From Leptospira koniambonensis (GTDB lineage Bacteria > Spirochaetota > Leptospiria > Leptospirales > Leptospiraceae), in the NCBI RefSeq assembly GCF_004769555.1, contig NZ_RQFY01000004.1, positions 1 through 64,000 of the forward strand: a stretch of DNA of 64,000 bases. The letters run 5' to 3'. Shown here piece after piece: positions 27,984 to 38,364 of the stretch. Position numbers and translations under genes: made by a program. Position 1 is the stretch's first letter, and each line of letters starts with the position of its first letter. The notes under the pieces are model-generated. The model worked only from the letters and a program-made list of their open reading frames with translations, was not told the DNA's origin and did not search any database.

Positions 27984-28879
27984 GATTCTACCGCTCTATC
28001 AAGTCTAGATCTTTTGGAAAGAGATTTATTCTGTTCATTGATAAGGTATTCCAAACCCACGAGTAAGGGCTAACCGCGATCATAGCATCTGGAGTTTTTA
28101 TATCCGAGACAACCCGAAGCAGTTACGTATAATATCGCACAAAATTTCAGGAAGAGGCAAAGGATCTCTTAAAAGAAAATCCTTCGCTCTCCTGAAGTTT
28201 CATGTTTGAAAGTTCTGGAGTATTTCCAAGATTACTTTAATAAACTCTCCGAATTCGCTCAGAATCTTTAAAACTATAAGTATCAGTTTCAAGTTCATAA
28301 CTCTCGTTTCTCCTTGGCTTTTTGTGCCACAGTTTTAGAATAGCAAGACTGCCAATTATCGGAAAAGATCCGATGTCGTAAGTCCTCACCCTTCTATTAG
28401 TAAGTTTCTCCCAAAATTAGCATTTGTAAGGATATCGGAGGAAATTTTTAGATTTCTTTCCGAAGCTTCCAAACTCAGAATCTCGAGCTATTTAATTAGT
28501 AGCGACTTGCTATCTTGTTTTTCTCCAAACAATCCCGTGAAGAGAAGATGAAGTACAATGGATTTCTCTATGATTAGCAATTTTTGAGCCTCCTTTTATG
28601 ATTTTGGCGAACGTAATATAGTAAAGTTCCCCGACTTATCAACTCCAAGCGGGAGAAATTTCCCTTTAAAATACACTAATGGGAGATCTTTGTCGAGGTC
28701 TCAAAAGGACGCATCTGGCGATGGCGATCCTGGTCTGTATTTTAGGTAAAATTTCCTTGAGAGAGAGGAGTTTTCCCCGTTCTAAAAACCCTTAGCGGCT
28801 CTGCGCCTCTGTGTGAGAAAATGAATGCAATAAAGTTTCACATGGAGGCTTGGAAATAAAGAAAGGTATTCCTTTCAGA
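27984..28879. other. Gene-poor region with degenerate repeat fragments
   Basis: About 0.9 kb with stop codons in every frame and no ribosome site worth following. A GC-rich patch at 28789-28820 reads CTTAGCGGCTCTGCGCCTCTGTGTGAG, a motif that reappears in variants at 42027-42210. The rest shows nothing I can name; it may be a decayed gene or an insertion scar. Confidence 0.5.
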
Positions 28880-29018
28880 ACCTGCGAAGGATCGTAGCGT
28901 AAATCCGGCGATGCACCATCGTAATATCGCATTAGTATTAAATTAGAAAACTGTTATGGTGCTTCGCTGATTGAAGCGTAGAGCCTGACCCGAGCGTTTG
29001 CGAGGGACGCGGCCAAAA
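28880..29018. repeat. Intergenic element: GCGAAGGATCG ... GAGCCTGACCCGA type
   Basis: Contains TGCGAAGGATCGTAGCG near its left part and GAGCCTGACCCGAGCG...GGGACGCGGCC at its right. The same ordered landmarks occur at 36235-36330 (CGCGAAGGATCGAGCCGG ... GAGAGCCTGGCCCGAAGGGCGCGGCC). Between them is a variable part, here with ATTAGTATTAAATTAG. It is probably a family of small intergenic repeats lying upstream of coaE. Confidence 0.6.
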
Positions 29019-29070
29019 TAGGCGCATTAAAAAGCTTGTACTAAAAAGCCTTTTCCTATAATCTTTCCCA

Positions 29071-29697
29071 ATGACTCGGTCCTCTCTTAGAACTGACGGG
29101 ACTTTTCTTGTCGGGATCACTGGGATGATCGGTGGAGGCAAATCCACTGCTGCTCGGATCTTAGAAGAGTTGGGCGGAGTTAGGATCAGTGCTGACGAGA
29201 TTGCACGTAAATATACGGATCCAGACAGCCCGATCTCTAAGGAACTGATAGATTCCTTGGGTCCAGAAATCCTGGATGAGTTTGGTAAGATAGATCGAAA
29301 AAGGATCGCCACGTTGGTATTCGGTAATCCCGAAAAACTCAAGATCCTAAACTCTTTGACCCATCCAAGGATACGTAAGGAGTTTTTGGAAGTTCTGGGT
29401 GGCTTGAAAGAAGCAAGCCTGGTGCTGTGGGAAGTCCCACTTCTATTTGAAACCGACTCCTATACACTTTGTGATGCTACTGTTTGTGTGATCTCAGACC
29501 CCGAAGTTTCTTTAGAAAGGACAGTAAAAAGGGACGGGATCAGCAAAGAAGAAGCGGAAGCCAGGGCAAAAAGCCAGCTTTCACTTCAGGAAAAAGCGAA
29601 GAAGGCCGACTATTCCATTAAGAACACAGGGGATTTGCTGGACCTTCGTAAAGAATGCGAATATTTGTACGCTGAGTTAAAAGGAAGAATGAAATGA
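29071..29697 (+). CDS. coaE: Dephospho-CoA kinase
   Basis: A 208-residue enzyme catalysing the last step of coenzyme A synthesis, ATP-dependent phosphorylation of dephospho-CoA. It carries the P-loop GMIGGGKST (about 18-26) after a short leader, then VRISADEIARKYTDPDSP, ILNSLTHPRIRKEF, LWEVPLLFETDSYTLCDATVCV (base/CoA site), and the lid-like RTVKRDGISKEEAEAR. The last codons overlap the start of the SPOR gene by 4 bases (ATGA), so they form an operon. Confidence 0.96.
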   Translation: MTRSSLRTDGTFLVGITGMIGGGKSTAARILEELGGVRISADEIARKYTDPDSPISKELIDSLGPEILDEFGKIDRKRIATLVFGNPEKLKILNSLTHPRIRKEFLEVLGGLKEASLVLWEVPLLFETDSYTLCDATVCVISDPEVSLERTVKRDGISKEEAEARAKSQLSLQEKAKKADYSIKNTGDLLDLRKECEYLYAELKGRMK

Positions 29698-30359
29698 AGG
29701 AAAAAATTTTCTACGTCATCAATCTGGACAATAAAAGGATCTCCCTACTCTCTCTATTTTTAGTGGGACTTCTTTTTTCATTCTTCTTCTTAGGAGTTTC
29801 CGTAGGTAGAAAGAGAGGCCAAGTGCAAGACGACCTGGCTCTGAACTCCAATAGAGATAATATACAATCCTTATCTTCTTCCACAGTAAACCAAGCTATG
29901 GAAGAATCATCGGCGACTTCTAATATTAAAAAAGAAGAAGAAGTTAAATTTAGAAATCTTCCTCCTGGTGCAGAAGTTGTGGACCTAAGATCTGATATTT
30001 CTCCTGCAAAAAAAGAAGAACCATCTAAAATAGAAGTAGAAGCTCCATCTTCTTCTCATCCTGAAAAAAAATTAGTTCGGAAAGAAAAGGAATCCAAGAA
30101 ATCAGTCCATACTTCTCCTCGTAAGGCGGCAGTCCACAAGGCTGATAATGATTTTTTTGTCCAAGTAGCGGCGTTCAAGACTAAAGAAAAGGCAGATGAA
30201 CTCAAGTCGTCTTTAGGTGGGAAGTCCTACGTGAAAAAAACCAAAAACGGTTATTTTACTGTTCGTATGGGAAATTTTCCGTCCAAAGATGACGCTGAAA
30301 AATCCATGAAAAAACTTCCGGGCAACTTGAAAGAAAACGCTTTGGTCTCTAAGGAATAA
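29694..30359 (+). CDS. SPOR-domain membrane protein
   Basis: A 221-residue protein with one transmembrane helix (about 18-36, LSLFLVGLLFSFFFLGVSVG). A long charged, Ser/Lys/Glu-rich periplasmic linker follows (about 40-150), then a C-terminal SPOR domain (FFVQVAAFKTKEKADELKSSL ... YFTVRMGNFPSKDDAEKSM). SPOR domains bind denuded peptidoglycan at division sites, so a role in septation or wall remodelling is likely. Translation is coupled to coaE by ATGA overlap. Confidence 0.92.
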   Translation: MKEKIFYVINLDNKRISLLSLFLVGLLFSFFFLGVSVGRKRGQVQDDLALNSNRDNIQSLSSSTVNQAMEESSATSNIKKEEEVKFRNLPPGAEVVDLRSDISPAKKEEPSKIEVEAPSSSHPEKKLVRKEKESKKSVHTSPRKAAVHKADNDFFVQVAAFKTKEKADELKSSLGGKSYVKKTKNGYFTVRMGNFPSKDDAEKSMKKLPGNLKENALVSKE

Positions 30360-30446
30360 TTTTTTTTCCATATTCCGCCGGCCGATCTTCTATATTTTTT
30401 CAATTGACCCAGGAACCGTAAAACCCCAAGTTCGTTGTTAACAGAA

Positions 30447-31097
<651 letters not shown>

Positions 31098-31193
31098 TTT
31101 TTCCAAAGAACTCCTTTTCGGATTCCCTCTTGCCTTTTTTTAGATTTCCTAGATCCTTTGCTCCGGCCGGATCTTTGGCCTTGGGGCAAACTC

Positions 31194-31877
31194 ATGTTTA
31201 TAGGACATTATAGCGTTTCTTTCGCTTCTAAAAAAGCAGAGCCTAAAACTCCTCTTTGGGCGAGTTTTGTGGGAGTTCAGTTCGTAGATATTCTGTTTAT
31301 GATCTTTATTTTATTCGGGATCGAAGGTATCAGATTCGTTCCTGGTTTTACTGAAGTAAATAATTTTGATCTTTATTATATGCCGATCACTCATAGTTTA
31401 GTGGGAGGAATTGGCTGGTCTATCTTATGTTTTTTGATATTTAAATTCGTTTTTCTAAGATCCAAACCATATTCAGATTCTTTAAAGAACAAAATTTCAG
31501 GACTTATCGGTTTAACAGTTCTATCTCATTATTTTTTAGATCTTCCAATGCATACAAAGGATCTACCTATTCTATTTGATTCAGGTCCAAAAATAGGTTT
31601 CGGTCTTTGGCATTATAGAACTCTTTCCATCGCAGCAGAAGTAACTCTTACATTGATTGGTTTGATCCTATATTTTAGAGCAACTAAACCTGGCCCTACA
31701 TTTGGTGGAAAATACGGAATGCAGATCTTTGGTGGAATACTTTTGGTCTTAGCGATTGCTACTCCTTTCTTCCCACCTCCACTTGCAATTCCTGAACTTT
31801 CTATCCAGGGATTGGTAGGTTATGCCATTCTTGCTTGGGTCGCTGGCTGGCTGGACGGCAAAAGATTGCCAGCTTGA
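31194..31877 (+). CDS. Multi-pass membrane protein of unknown function
   Basis: About 227 residues from the ATG at 31194 (MFIGHYSVSFASKK); an in-frame TTG lies at 31158. Five or six hydrophobic segments are seen, with conserved-looking His residues in the loops: GHYS at the start, THSLVGG, SHYFLDLPMHTKD and FGLWHYRT. This His-rich pattern resembles membrane metal-dependent hydrolase families, but the match is weak. It is followed 30 bases on by the CPBP gene and is probably co-transcribed with it. Confidence 0.72.
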   Translation: MFIGHYSVSFASKKAEPKTPLWASFVGVQFVDILFMIFILFGIEGIRFVPGFTEVNNFDLYYMPITHSLVGGIGWSILCFLIFKFVFLRSKPYSDSLKNKISGLIGLTVLSHYFLDLPMHTKDLPILFDSGPKIGFGLWHYRTLSIAAEVTLTLIGLILYFRATKPGPTFGGKYGMQIFGGILLVLAIATPFFPPPLAIPELSIQGLVGYAILAWVAGWLDGKRLPA

Positions 31878-31906
31878 TCTTAATTTTTAGAGGTATTTCT
31901 TAATTC

Positions 31907-32725
31907 GTGAAAAATAAAATTCATCCATTCTTAGGAGCATTCGGTCTTTGCGTTTTAGTTATAGCTATAGGTTTTGGAATAGGGATCCTGTTTGCGATCC
32001 TTCAATCCGCAGCAAATTTGAATTTAGACGCAAAGATTATCGCGGCAGTTGGAAACTCAGCTTCTTTTGGTCTGGCAATTTGGTTCGGTCTTAAAATTTC
32101 TGAAAAAGATTATACGGAAGTTTTAAGACTCAGATCTCCAAAAGTTTTAGAAGTAATCAGTTTTGCGATCACTGCAATTGGTTTTTCCTTTCTTCTTTCC
32201 GAAGTGGATAATCTGTTTTCGATGTATTTTCCTAAACCGGATTTCATTATAAACTTATTCCAAGGATTGTTCGATGGTGAGAATGTATTCTTAGCCGCGA
32301 TCTTACTTTCTGTAGTAGCTCCACTCACCGAAGAATTCATGTTTAGAGGAGTGATCTTAGATAAATTTTTAAGAAAGTATTCTGTAATATCTTCTTTCCT
32401 TCTCTCTTCTTTTTTATTCGGGCTAATCCATATGAACCCTTGGCAATTTATCGGATCCAGTATCTTAGGTATCTATATGGCTTGGGTGGTCTATAAAACA
32501 GATTCGATCTGGAACTCTATTGTAATTCATGCAGTCTTTAACGGAATTCCTCTTATCGTACTACACGGATTGAAACTCGAGATCCCGGGTTTTTCAGCAC
32601 CAGTTGTCGGAAAAATTCAGATCCTACAACCTCTCTGGCTAGACCTTTTGGGTTTACTGATTACTTGTTTTGGGCTATCTTTAACATTCTTTTTATTTAG
32701 AAGCAGGAACGAAAAAACCGTATAA
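31907..32725 (+). CDS. CPBP-family intramembrane glutamic protease
   Basis: A 272-residue multi-pass protein. The Abi/CPBP signature is complete: EEFMFR (EExxxR, with the catalytic Glu) near residue 143-148, FGLIH (FxxxH) near 167-171, and HAVFN (HxxxN) near 208-212. Enzymes of this family process prenylated or membrane peptides; the bacterial substrate is rarely known. GTG start; it follows the membrane protein at 31194 by about 30 bases, so probably the same transcript. Confidence 0.92.
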   Translation: MKNKIHPFLGAFGLCVLVIAIGFGIGILFAILQSAANLNLDAKIIAAVGNSASFGLAIWFGLKISEKDYTEVLRLRSPKVLEVISFAITAIGFSFLLSEVDNLFSMYFPKPDFIINLFQGLFDGENVFLAAILLSVVAPLTEEFMFRGVILDKFLRKYSVISSFLLSSFLFGLIHMNPWQFIGSSILGIYMAWVVYKTDSIWNSIVIHAVFNGIPLIVLHGLKLEIPGFSAPVVGKIQILQPLWLDLLGLLITCFGLSLTFFLFRSRNEKTV

Positions 32726-32870
32726 GCTAACAATCCGAAGACTCATTTTTTCTATTCGGATTACAACTGTGTAGTTTTTTCGTTTTTAGAAGTCGAACAG
32801 TATTGGCCGAAACATCTCGGCCATTCGTATATTCGGGTCACTCCGTTAGAATTAGAAAGGCAAACAAACA

Positions 32871-34442
32871 ATGGTGGAAAACTCCGTCCAAACTACAAAT
32901 TTTTCCGAGAAGGGAGCGATCAGCATCAACAGGATCCGAATTGGATTTTCTATAGTGATGCTTTTTGTGAACGTTTTGGCTTTATTCTCTCAAGGTTCCA
33001 GTTCTCAAACCAGTACACTCATCAACTTCTTAATAGAGCTCACAGTTTTCGGTTACGGGGTCACTCAGATCTATTTACTCAAAAAAGGAAAACTCAAAAG
33101 TTCTTTTGTAACTCTCTGTGTATTCTTAGATATTTTAATGTATTCACTCATCTTCATCACTGTAACCATTTTTGCTGCGAATGCAGAAGCGATGGTCGGA
33201 ACATTGAAGATGCCATTCTTCATCATGTTATATTTTTTCGTGATGATCTATTCAGGACTTCTTCTTTCCCCTAAAACTACTTTGATGGTTGGGTATCTAG
33301 CATTGATCGGAACATTCTCCATGGATTATTTCGCATGGTTGAATGGAGTAGAGTTCAAATATAATACCGACAAGGCGACTGAGATCTCCGTATTTTTTGA
33401 GATCATACGATTTGTATTTTTCGTTTTAGGAATTCATATCTTAACTTCGGTAGTAAAATTTTTAGTTTCAGTTTCAGATGTGGCAATCAAGTCCACCGTT
33501 GAGGCAGAAGCAAAAAGTGAAGAAGCGGAGAAGGCAAAAGATAGAATCACTAGCGAAGCTTCTACACTAAACAAAAATACTTCAGAGATGAAAAACGAAA
33601 TGGATACTCTGAACTCAGAGATCCAAAGCCAGGTTTCTAGTATGGAACAGATCAGCGCGTCTTTAGAAGAATTGGCAGCATCTACAGATAGCGCGGCTGA
33701 ATTTGTAAAGGCTCAGTTCGGGAAAATAGAAGAGCTGAACAAAGAGAGTGATACATTAAATTCGATCTTAAAAGAAGTGCGCATCTCAACGGACTCTCTC
33801 TCTAAAACAACTGAAGAATCCAAAGTGTACAGCAAAGATGTTTCCGGAGCAATGGAAGTATTGGGAAATAATTTTGGAGAAGTGAGTAAATCCTTCCAAA
33901 AAGTCCAAGATGTAAACGATATCATGAGAGAGATCGCGGACAGAACCAATTTACTAGCATTAAATGCTTCTATCGAGGCAGCAAGGGCTGGAGAACATGG
34001 AAAAGGATTCGCGGTAGTTGCGCAAGAAGTAGCAAAACTTGCAGACAGTGCTTCTGAAAACGCAGCCACAATTTCTAAAATTATTGGAGAAGCGGCAAAA
34101 CTGATCACAAACGGAAACACAGCTGCAGAAGAAACAAAACGAAAAGTTTCCGTACAAGAATCTGGATTTACTTCTATAGTAGACAACCTTGGCCAATTGA
34201 GATCCAGAGTGGAAAACCAGGGAAAAATCCATGAGTCCTTCCTAAAATCTTTCCGCGAACTATTCGATCTATCCAGACAGATCGAATCCATTGCGAGCGA
34301 GCAGAAGAACGGAACTAAAGAAGTAGTCCAGGCACTTTCTTCTATCGAACAATCTTCGAATATCATTTCGGAAGGTTCTAATAGAATGAGAGCCAGCTTA
34401 GAGGAACTTTCGGAACAATCCAAAAGATTAGTCGTTCAGTAA
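32871..34442 (+). CDS. Methyl-accepting chemotaxis protein with multi-membrane N-terminus
   Basis: A 523-residue receptor. Six hydrophobic segments (about 22-205) lack a periplasmic sensing domain. A coiled coil from about 210 and the MCP hairpin tip near 350-395 ([18 protein letters not shown]) follow. Domain order and length match the receptor at 3931-5505, and the two are probable paralogues diverged in the sensory part. A good AAGG lies about 10 bases before the ATG. It likely signals through CheA/CheW to the periplasmic flagella; genes for those are not in the window. Confidence 0.93.
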   Translation: MVENSVQTTNFSEKGAISINRIRIGFSIVMLFVNVLALFSQGSSSQTSTLINFLIELTVFGYGVTQIYLLKKGKLKSSFVTLCVFLDILMYSLIFITVTIFAANAEAMVGTLKMPFFIMLYFFVMIYSGLLLSPKTTLMVGYLALIGTFSMDYFAWLNGVEFKYNTDKATEISVFFEIIRFVFFVLGIHILTSVVKFLVSVSDVAIKSTVEAEAKSEEAEKAKDRITSEASTLNKNTSEMKNEMDTLNSEIQSQVSSMEQISASLEELAASTDSAAEFVKAQFGKIEELNKESDTLNSILKEVRISTDSLSKTTEESKVYSKDVSGAMEVLGNNFGEVSKSFQKVQDVNDIMREIADRTNLLALNASIEAARAGEHGKGFAVVAQEVAKLADSASENAATISKIIGEAAKLITNGNTAAEETKRKVSVQESGFTSIVDNLGQLRSRVENQGKIHESFLKSFRELFDLSRQIESIASEQKNGTKEVVQALSSIEQSSNIISEGSNRMRASLEELSEQSKRLVVQ

Positions 34443-34523
34443 AGACTCGCCGGGCAGTTTTTAGAAGTTCAATATTCTTGACTTCCCGGCATCCGTTGAA
34501 ACACTGACTTTCGTAACCCATTC

Positions 34524-34605
<82 letters not shown>

Positions 34606-34653
34606 AAAACTTTCCTCTTTAAAATAATCAAACATTCTAATTGAACAAAACTC

Positions 34654-34807
34654 GAGGGACTCGAAGCTTTTGAGCGAAAGAGTTTGCAGCGACCCATAGG
34701 GAGCGTAAGCAAACTCGTCCCAAGCCATGGATGGCGAAGGGCGCGAAAAAGACGCCGTGGAGCAAACTTTGCCAGGAAGGCAAAGTGCGTAACGGCGAGT
34801 CCTCTCC
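34654..34807. repeat. Structured 154-bp element next to tRNA-Leu, with terminal inverted repeats
   Basis: The ends are GAGGGACTCG (34654-34663) and an imperfect inverted copy CGAGTCCTCTC near 34797-34807. Inside are two further hairpins: GAGTTTGC/GCAAACTC (34680-34687 with 34709-34716) and ACTTTGCC-AGGAA-GGCAAAGT (34766-34786). It lies 48 bases after tRNA-Leu and its first 12 bases are the inverse of the tRNA T-arm. No gene is possible. Confidence 0.65.
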
Positions 34808-34838
34808 AATTGCAAAATCTCAAAACCCTTTCTTTTTT

Positions 34839-35465
34839 TTGATAGTCATTATTCTTAATATATCAAAAAACTTTTACAATGAATCGTTTATTAGTTATTT
34901 TTTACTTACTAATCCTGAAGAATTTAAGTATCTTCGCACTCCTATAAAGTCCGTTATTTCCGAATTCGATAAACCCAATCTACTTTTTACGACAGGAGAA
35001 AGTAAGGAATTTGTAGCAAAGATCGAAAATGGAATTTATCACTTTCAATCTTTTGATGGTAAGAGTAGGCATATAAAGTCACTTTTTACTATACCTTATG
35101 AAGGAGATTTTGAGATCGAAGCTTCTGTGTTAGGAAGAAAAGATAAACCTCAGTTTTATGTAGGAATTGCGCTTGTGGATTTAAACGATGGAGAAGATTT
35201 TATTGAATCAACTGTAAATTTGAACGGATCCTTCTCAATAGACAATCAAGAAAAATGGATACTACGTTACTCAGATCGGAAAAACAAAAATGATAAATTC
35301 CAAATCATAACGATACGAAAAATAGGATCTGATCTTTTTTTCTTTCTGGATGGATCATTCCGTTACAAGCATACGATTGGAAAAGTCAAAAACTTCAAGG
35401 TTGCGATTTCGACGGGAGATTCGGATAGGGGTTCCATTGAGTATTTCAAAATTATAAGATATTAG
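34839..35465 (+). CDS. Hypothetical protein, start uncertain, possibly 5'-truncated
   Basis: The frame is open from 34731 but the first part lies in the repeat element at 34654-34807. The nearest start beyond it is a TTG at 34839, with no ribosome site, and there is no internal ATG. The body is convincingly protein-like: FTTGESKEFVAKIENGIYHFQSFDGKSR, DFEIEASVLGRKDKPQFYVGIALVDLNDGEDF, WILRYSDRKNKNDKFQI and FFLDGSFRYKHTIGKVKNFKVAIS, a strand-rich fold reminiscent of concanavalin-like jelly rolls. It may be a gene whose 5' end was lost when the element inserted. Function unknown. Confidence 0.5.
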   Translation: MIVIILNISKNFYNESFISYFLLTNPEEFKYLRTPIKSVISEFDKPNLLFTTGESKEFVAKIENGIYHFQSFDGKSRHIKSLFTIPYEGDFEIEASVLGRKDKPQFYVGIALVDLNDGEDFIESTVNLNGSFSIDNQEKWILRYSDRKNKNDKFQIITIRKIGSDLFFFLDGSFRYKHTIGKVKNFKVAISTGDSDRGSIEYFKIIRY

Positions 35466-35507
35466 AGCCTAATTATTTTTGATTTTAATTATTGAGTATA
35501 AAATTAT

Positions 35508-36134
35508 ATGAATCTTTTTAAAAAAACCTTTCTAATTGCCTTCATTGCAAGCTTATTATCTGCCGCATGTAGTTCGACAGAACACAGAGACCATGCACAA
35601 GACTTCTTCATTGAAGAAGCATACATAGACTACCCGATCCATCTATTAGCGAGATTCGGAAACACCAACGGAATCGAAAAACTATTCAAAAATAACTATT
35701 CGGCTATTGACAGAGTTTCTCCTCCAGATGATTGGACAGCCTTAATGCTTGCTTCCGCGTACGGTCATTTAGATACCGTTAAATTTCTAATCTCTAAAGG
35801 CGCTAAGATCGATTTTCGCTCAGAAAAGTGCGGATGCACAGCTTTATTAACAGCAACGCATCAACAAGAAACGAATGAAAATCACTACAAGGTAGTGGAA
35901 TTTCTACTGTCAAAAGGAGCTGATTCAAATGCAGTCGATAACCTAGGTGACGATGCATTAATAGTACCGGTAAAAAATAAAAAATATGAAATAGTCAAAT
36001 TGCTTCTTACAAAACGTAAATTCAATCTATCAAGAAGAAATAAAGAAGGCAGATCTGCCATGGATTACGCTAAGGACAATGAGGACACAGAAATGATAAA
36101 GATTCTGGAATCCCACTCTAATATTAGCCGTTAA
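35508..36134 (+). CDS. Ankyrin-repeat lipoprotein
   Basis: 208 residues. The signal ends in LLSAAC (lipobox Cys21). The mature part carries about four ankyrin repeats, for example WTALMLASAYGHLDTVKFLISKGAKIDF, CTALLTATHQQETNENHYKVVEFLLSKGADSNAVD, DALIVPVKNKKYEIVKLLLT and RSAMDYAKDNEDTEMIKIL. It is a protein-binding scaffold anchored in the envelope; partner unknown. It lies 42 bases after the hypothetical protein on the same strand, so they may share a transcript. Confidence 0.9.
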   Translation: MNLFKKTFLIAFIASLLSAACSSTEHRDHAQDFFIEEAYIDYPIHLLARFGNTNGIEKLFKNNYSAIDRVSPPDDWTALMLASAYGHLDTVKFLISKGAKIDFRSEKCGCTALLTATHQQETNENHYKVVEFLLSKGADSNAVDNLGDDALIVPVKNKKYEIVKLLLTKRKFNLSRRNKEGRSAMDYAKDNEDTEMIKILESHSNISR

Positions 36135-36234
36135 TATTAATTTCATAAAAAGCTAAAAGTTTTATAAAAAATCGGTTATCTTCAAGTAATCGAATATCAG
36201 GTATTCCAACTGATTAATATTAGAATAAAATACC

Positions 36235-36330
36235 TCTCTCGCAAACCGCGAAGGATCGAGCCGGGGTCAAAAAATCGTGCATACGAATTTTTGACCGGAG
36301 GTGAGAGCCTGGCCCGAAGGGCGCGGCCCC
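36235..36330. repeat. Intergenic element, second copy, with hairpin
   Basis: Same landmarks as 28880-29018: CGCGAAGGATCGAGCC near the left, then GAGAGCCTGGCCCGAAGGGCGCGGCC at the right. Between them GGTCAAAAA (36265-36273) pairs with TTTTTGACC (36288-36296) around ATCGTGCATACGAA. It lies just after the ankyrin gene and immediately before the stop of ispD. Confidence 0.6.
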
Positions 36331-37041
36331 CTACTCCTTCTTCCAACTCTGGAAGAGTGGCAAAATCGCCTCTGCTAAGGCAAGGTCCGACTTTTCTGTA
36401 ATTTTCAGATTATAAGGATTAGATTCCACTAATTTAGAACCAATCCCATGTCCTTGCGTCCAGGTGCATAGATCTGTCGGTTCTGTTGTGGATGGTTTTT
36501 CCAGGATCTTTTTCAGGATATCTCCACGAATTCCTTGCGGAGTTTTCATGAACCAGATCTTCTCGCGGTTTAAAAATTTGAGGCTGTCTTTTTCTTCTTC
36601 TAAAACTGTTTCATGATTTTTAGAAGCAAGTGTTGCCACACCAAATTCTTCTGTGGCACTAGATAATCTATCCAGATCATCCGGAGAAATGAAAGGTCTT
36701 GCAGCATCGTGGATCAGAATGATATCATTTGCAGAAAATTGAATGCTGGATATTCCAGCTAATGTGGAGCCGTGTCGAGTGTCCCCGCCTTCTACAATTC
36801 TATCTCTTTCTCTAAATAAGGGAGAACAAAGTGTTTCGGATTTTAGGATATAATCTTTATGAGATACGAGGATGATACTTTTAGTTTTTCCCCAATCTAG
36901 AAAAGTTTCCAGACTATGAAGTAAGATCGATTTTCCGTTTAATTCTAAAAATTGTTTCGGAATATCTGACCCTATCCGGGAGCCTGTTCCTCCCGAAAGA
37001 AGTAGTAGATAAATATTACCCGAGGGAAACCAGGAGTTCAT
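36331..37041 (-). CDS. ispD: 2-C-methyl-D-erythritol 4-phosphate cytidylyltransferase
   Basis: A 236-residue enzyme of the non-mevalonate isoprenoid pathway, forming CDP-methylerythritol. The nucleotidyl-transferase motif SGGTGSRIGSDIPKQFLELNGKSIL (about 16-40) and the signature IHDAARPFIS (about 109-118) are intact, with ETVLEEEK, REKIWFMKTPQ and ITEKSDLALAE further on. Its start lies inside the last codons of lysA: the two genes overlap by 26 bases, so translation is coupled. Confidence 0.95.
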   Translation of the reverse strand: MNSWFPSGNIYLLLLSGGTGSRIGSDIPKQFLELNGKSILLHSLETFLDWGKTKSIILVSHKDYILKSETLCSPLFRERDRIVEGGDTRHGSTLAGISSIQFSANDIILIHDAARPFISPDDLDRLSSATEEFGVATLASKNHETVLEEEKDSLKFLNREKIWFMKTPQGIRGDILKKILEKPSTTEPTDLCTWTQGHGIGSKLVESNPYNLKITEKSDLALAEAILPLFQSWKKE

Positions 37042-38287
37042 TTTCTAGGATTTGTTCCAGAGTTTGTCTTTGTCTTACAAGTTTGGTTGTTCCGTCTGTA
37101 TCGATCAATACTTCGGAAGTTTCCGGATAAGAATTATAGTTCTTTGTAGACATTGAAGAACAATAAGCTCCTGTTCCTTCCATCACCACTAAGTCTCCGA
37201 TCTCAGGAGTATGCGTGGTCCTAAGTTGGGGTCCACCTCCTTCTTCCTGAGTGATCAAGTCTCCACTTTCGCAACAATGTCCTACGTATACAAAGTCACC
37301 GGTCTTTTGTTCGGAGTTTTCTTTTTGTGAAATGACGATCAATGGATGTTTTGCTGCATATAAAGCAGGTCTTGTATTCACATCCATTCCCATGTCTAGT
37401 TTTACGAATGTATATCCACCATCTCCAGTGGAGATAATATCATCTACCTGAGTAAGGATTGCTCCGTTATTCACCATTAAGAAGGAACCTGGCTCTATTT
37501 CCATTTTGAGCTGGATGCCTTTTTCTTTGGCGTAATTTTCGAAAAGTTCTTTTACAGGTTTTCCAATACTTTGAGGATCAGTTGTTTTTTCGCCGATCAT
37601 TCTTCCCACTTTGAAACCACCGCCCAGATTCACGGTCCTACAATCTGGGAATTGTGCTGCGATCTCTAAGGTATAATGAGCAACTGCCTTCCAAACTTCT
37701 GGATCGGAACCGGAACCTATATGAGTATGAACTCGGACCAGTTTGAGTCCGTATTTAGAAACGATCTCTTTTACTTTTCCGATCTCTTCATGCCAGATAC
37801 CGAAGGAGGATGTTTTACCTCCTACATCAGTCTTCTTAGTAGCTCCGGAACCTAAACCAGGATTAAAACGAACGCTTACTTCTTTCCCTGGGAAGTTTTT
37901 TCCGAATTCTTCCAGCTGCCTGAGAGAACATGCGTTGAATTGAACTCCTTGTGGGATCAAATCCTTTAAGGATTTTGCTAATTGCTGAGAAGTGAGTAGA
38001 ATATCAGAAGGTTTGAATCCTGCGAGTATCGCACGTTTCACTTCGTGTTCAGAAGATGCGTCTATATGTATGCCCTTCTTCTTTAATATTTCCAGAACTG
38101 TTCTGCCTGGATTTGCTTTCATTGCGAATCGAACGGTCAGACCGAAAGCGTTAGGAAAGGCAAGTGTATCATCGCAACTTTTTTCGATTCCTTTGCGAGA
38201 GTACACAAAAAGTGGGGTTCCGAAATTTGTTGCGATTTTTCTAGCTTCTTCGGGGGTCAAAAATTTAAGATTTTCTATTGATTGCAT
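37016..38287 (-). CDS. lysA: Diaminopimelate decarboxylase
   Basis: A 423-residue PLP-dependent fold-type III decarboxylase that makes lysine from meso-diaminopimelate. Seen are the PLP-lysine segment RFAMKANP (about 53-60), HTHIGSGSD for the phosphate-binding region, NLGGGFKVG (the GGG loop), EIEPGSFLM, and the C-terminal CESGD and GTGAYCSSM with the active-site Cys. Other members of the family (ornithine, arginine) have different specificity, but the CESGD block favours diaminopimelate. It precedes ispD in a two-gene unit. Confidence 0.9.
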   Translation of the reverse strand: MQSIENLKFLTPEEARKIATNFGTPLFVYSRKGIEKSCDDTLAFPNAFGLTVRFAMKANPGRTVLEILKKKGIHIDASSEHEVKRAILAGFKPSDILLTSQQLAKSLKDLIPQGVQFNACSLRQLEEFGKNFPGKEVSVRFNPGLGSGATKKTDVGGKTSSFGIWHEEIGKVKEIVSKYGLKLVRVHTHIGSGSDPEVWKAVAHYTLEIAAQFPDCRTVNLGGGFKVGRMIGEKTTDPQSIGKPVKELFENYAKEKGIQLKMEIEPGSFLMVNNGAILTQVDDIISTGDGGYTFVKLDMGMDVNTRPALYAAKHPLIVISQKENSEQKTGDFVYVGHCCESGDLITQEEGGGPQLRTTHTPEIGDLVVMEGTGAYCSSMSTKNYNSYPETSEVLIDTDGTTKLVRQRQTLEQILENELLVSLG

Positions 38288-38364
38288 AGGGTTAGAGGGT
38301 TTTCTAGATAGTTCTAGGCCATCTTTTAGAGCGGTCCGGGTTTTTTCAAAGGCAAAATTCTGAT

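Noticed and set aside
28938..29342. Minus-strand frame over coaE and its upstream repeat
   Set aside because: Antisense to the coaE P-loop region and partly in repeat DNA.
32732..32762. AATCCGAA/TTCGGATT hairpin after the CPBP gene as a terminator
   Set aside because: The stem is 8 bp with a 15-base loop and has no T-run after it, so the evidence is too weak.
33713..34423. Long minus-strand frame inside the chemotaxis receptor
   Set aside because: Shadow of the coiled-coil coding sequence; the Ser-rich translation is typical of an antisense frame.
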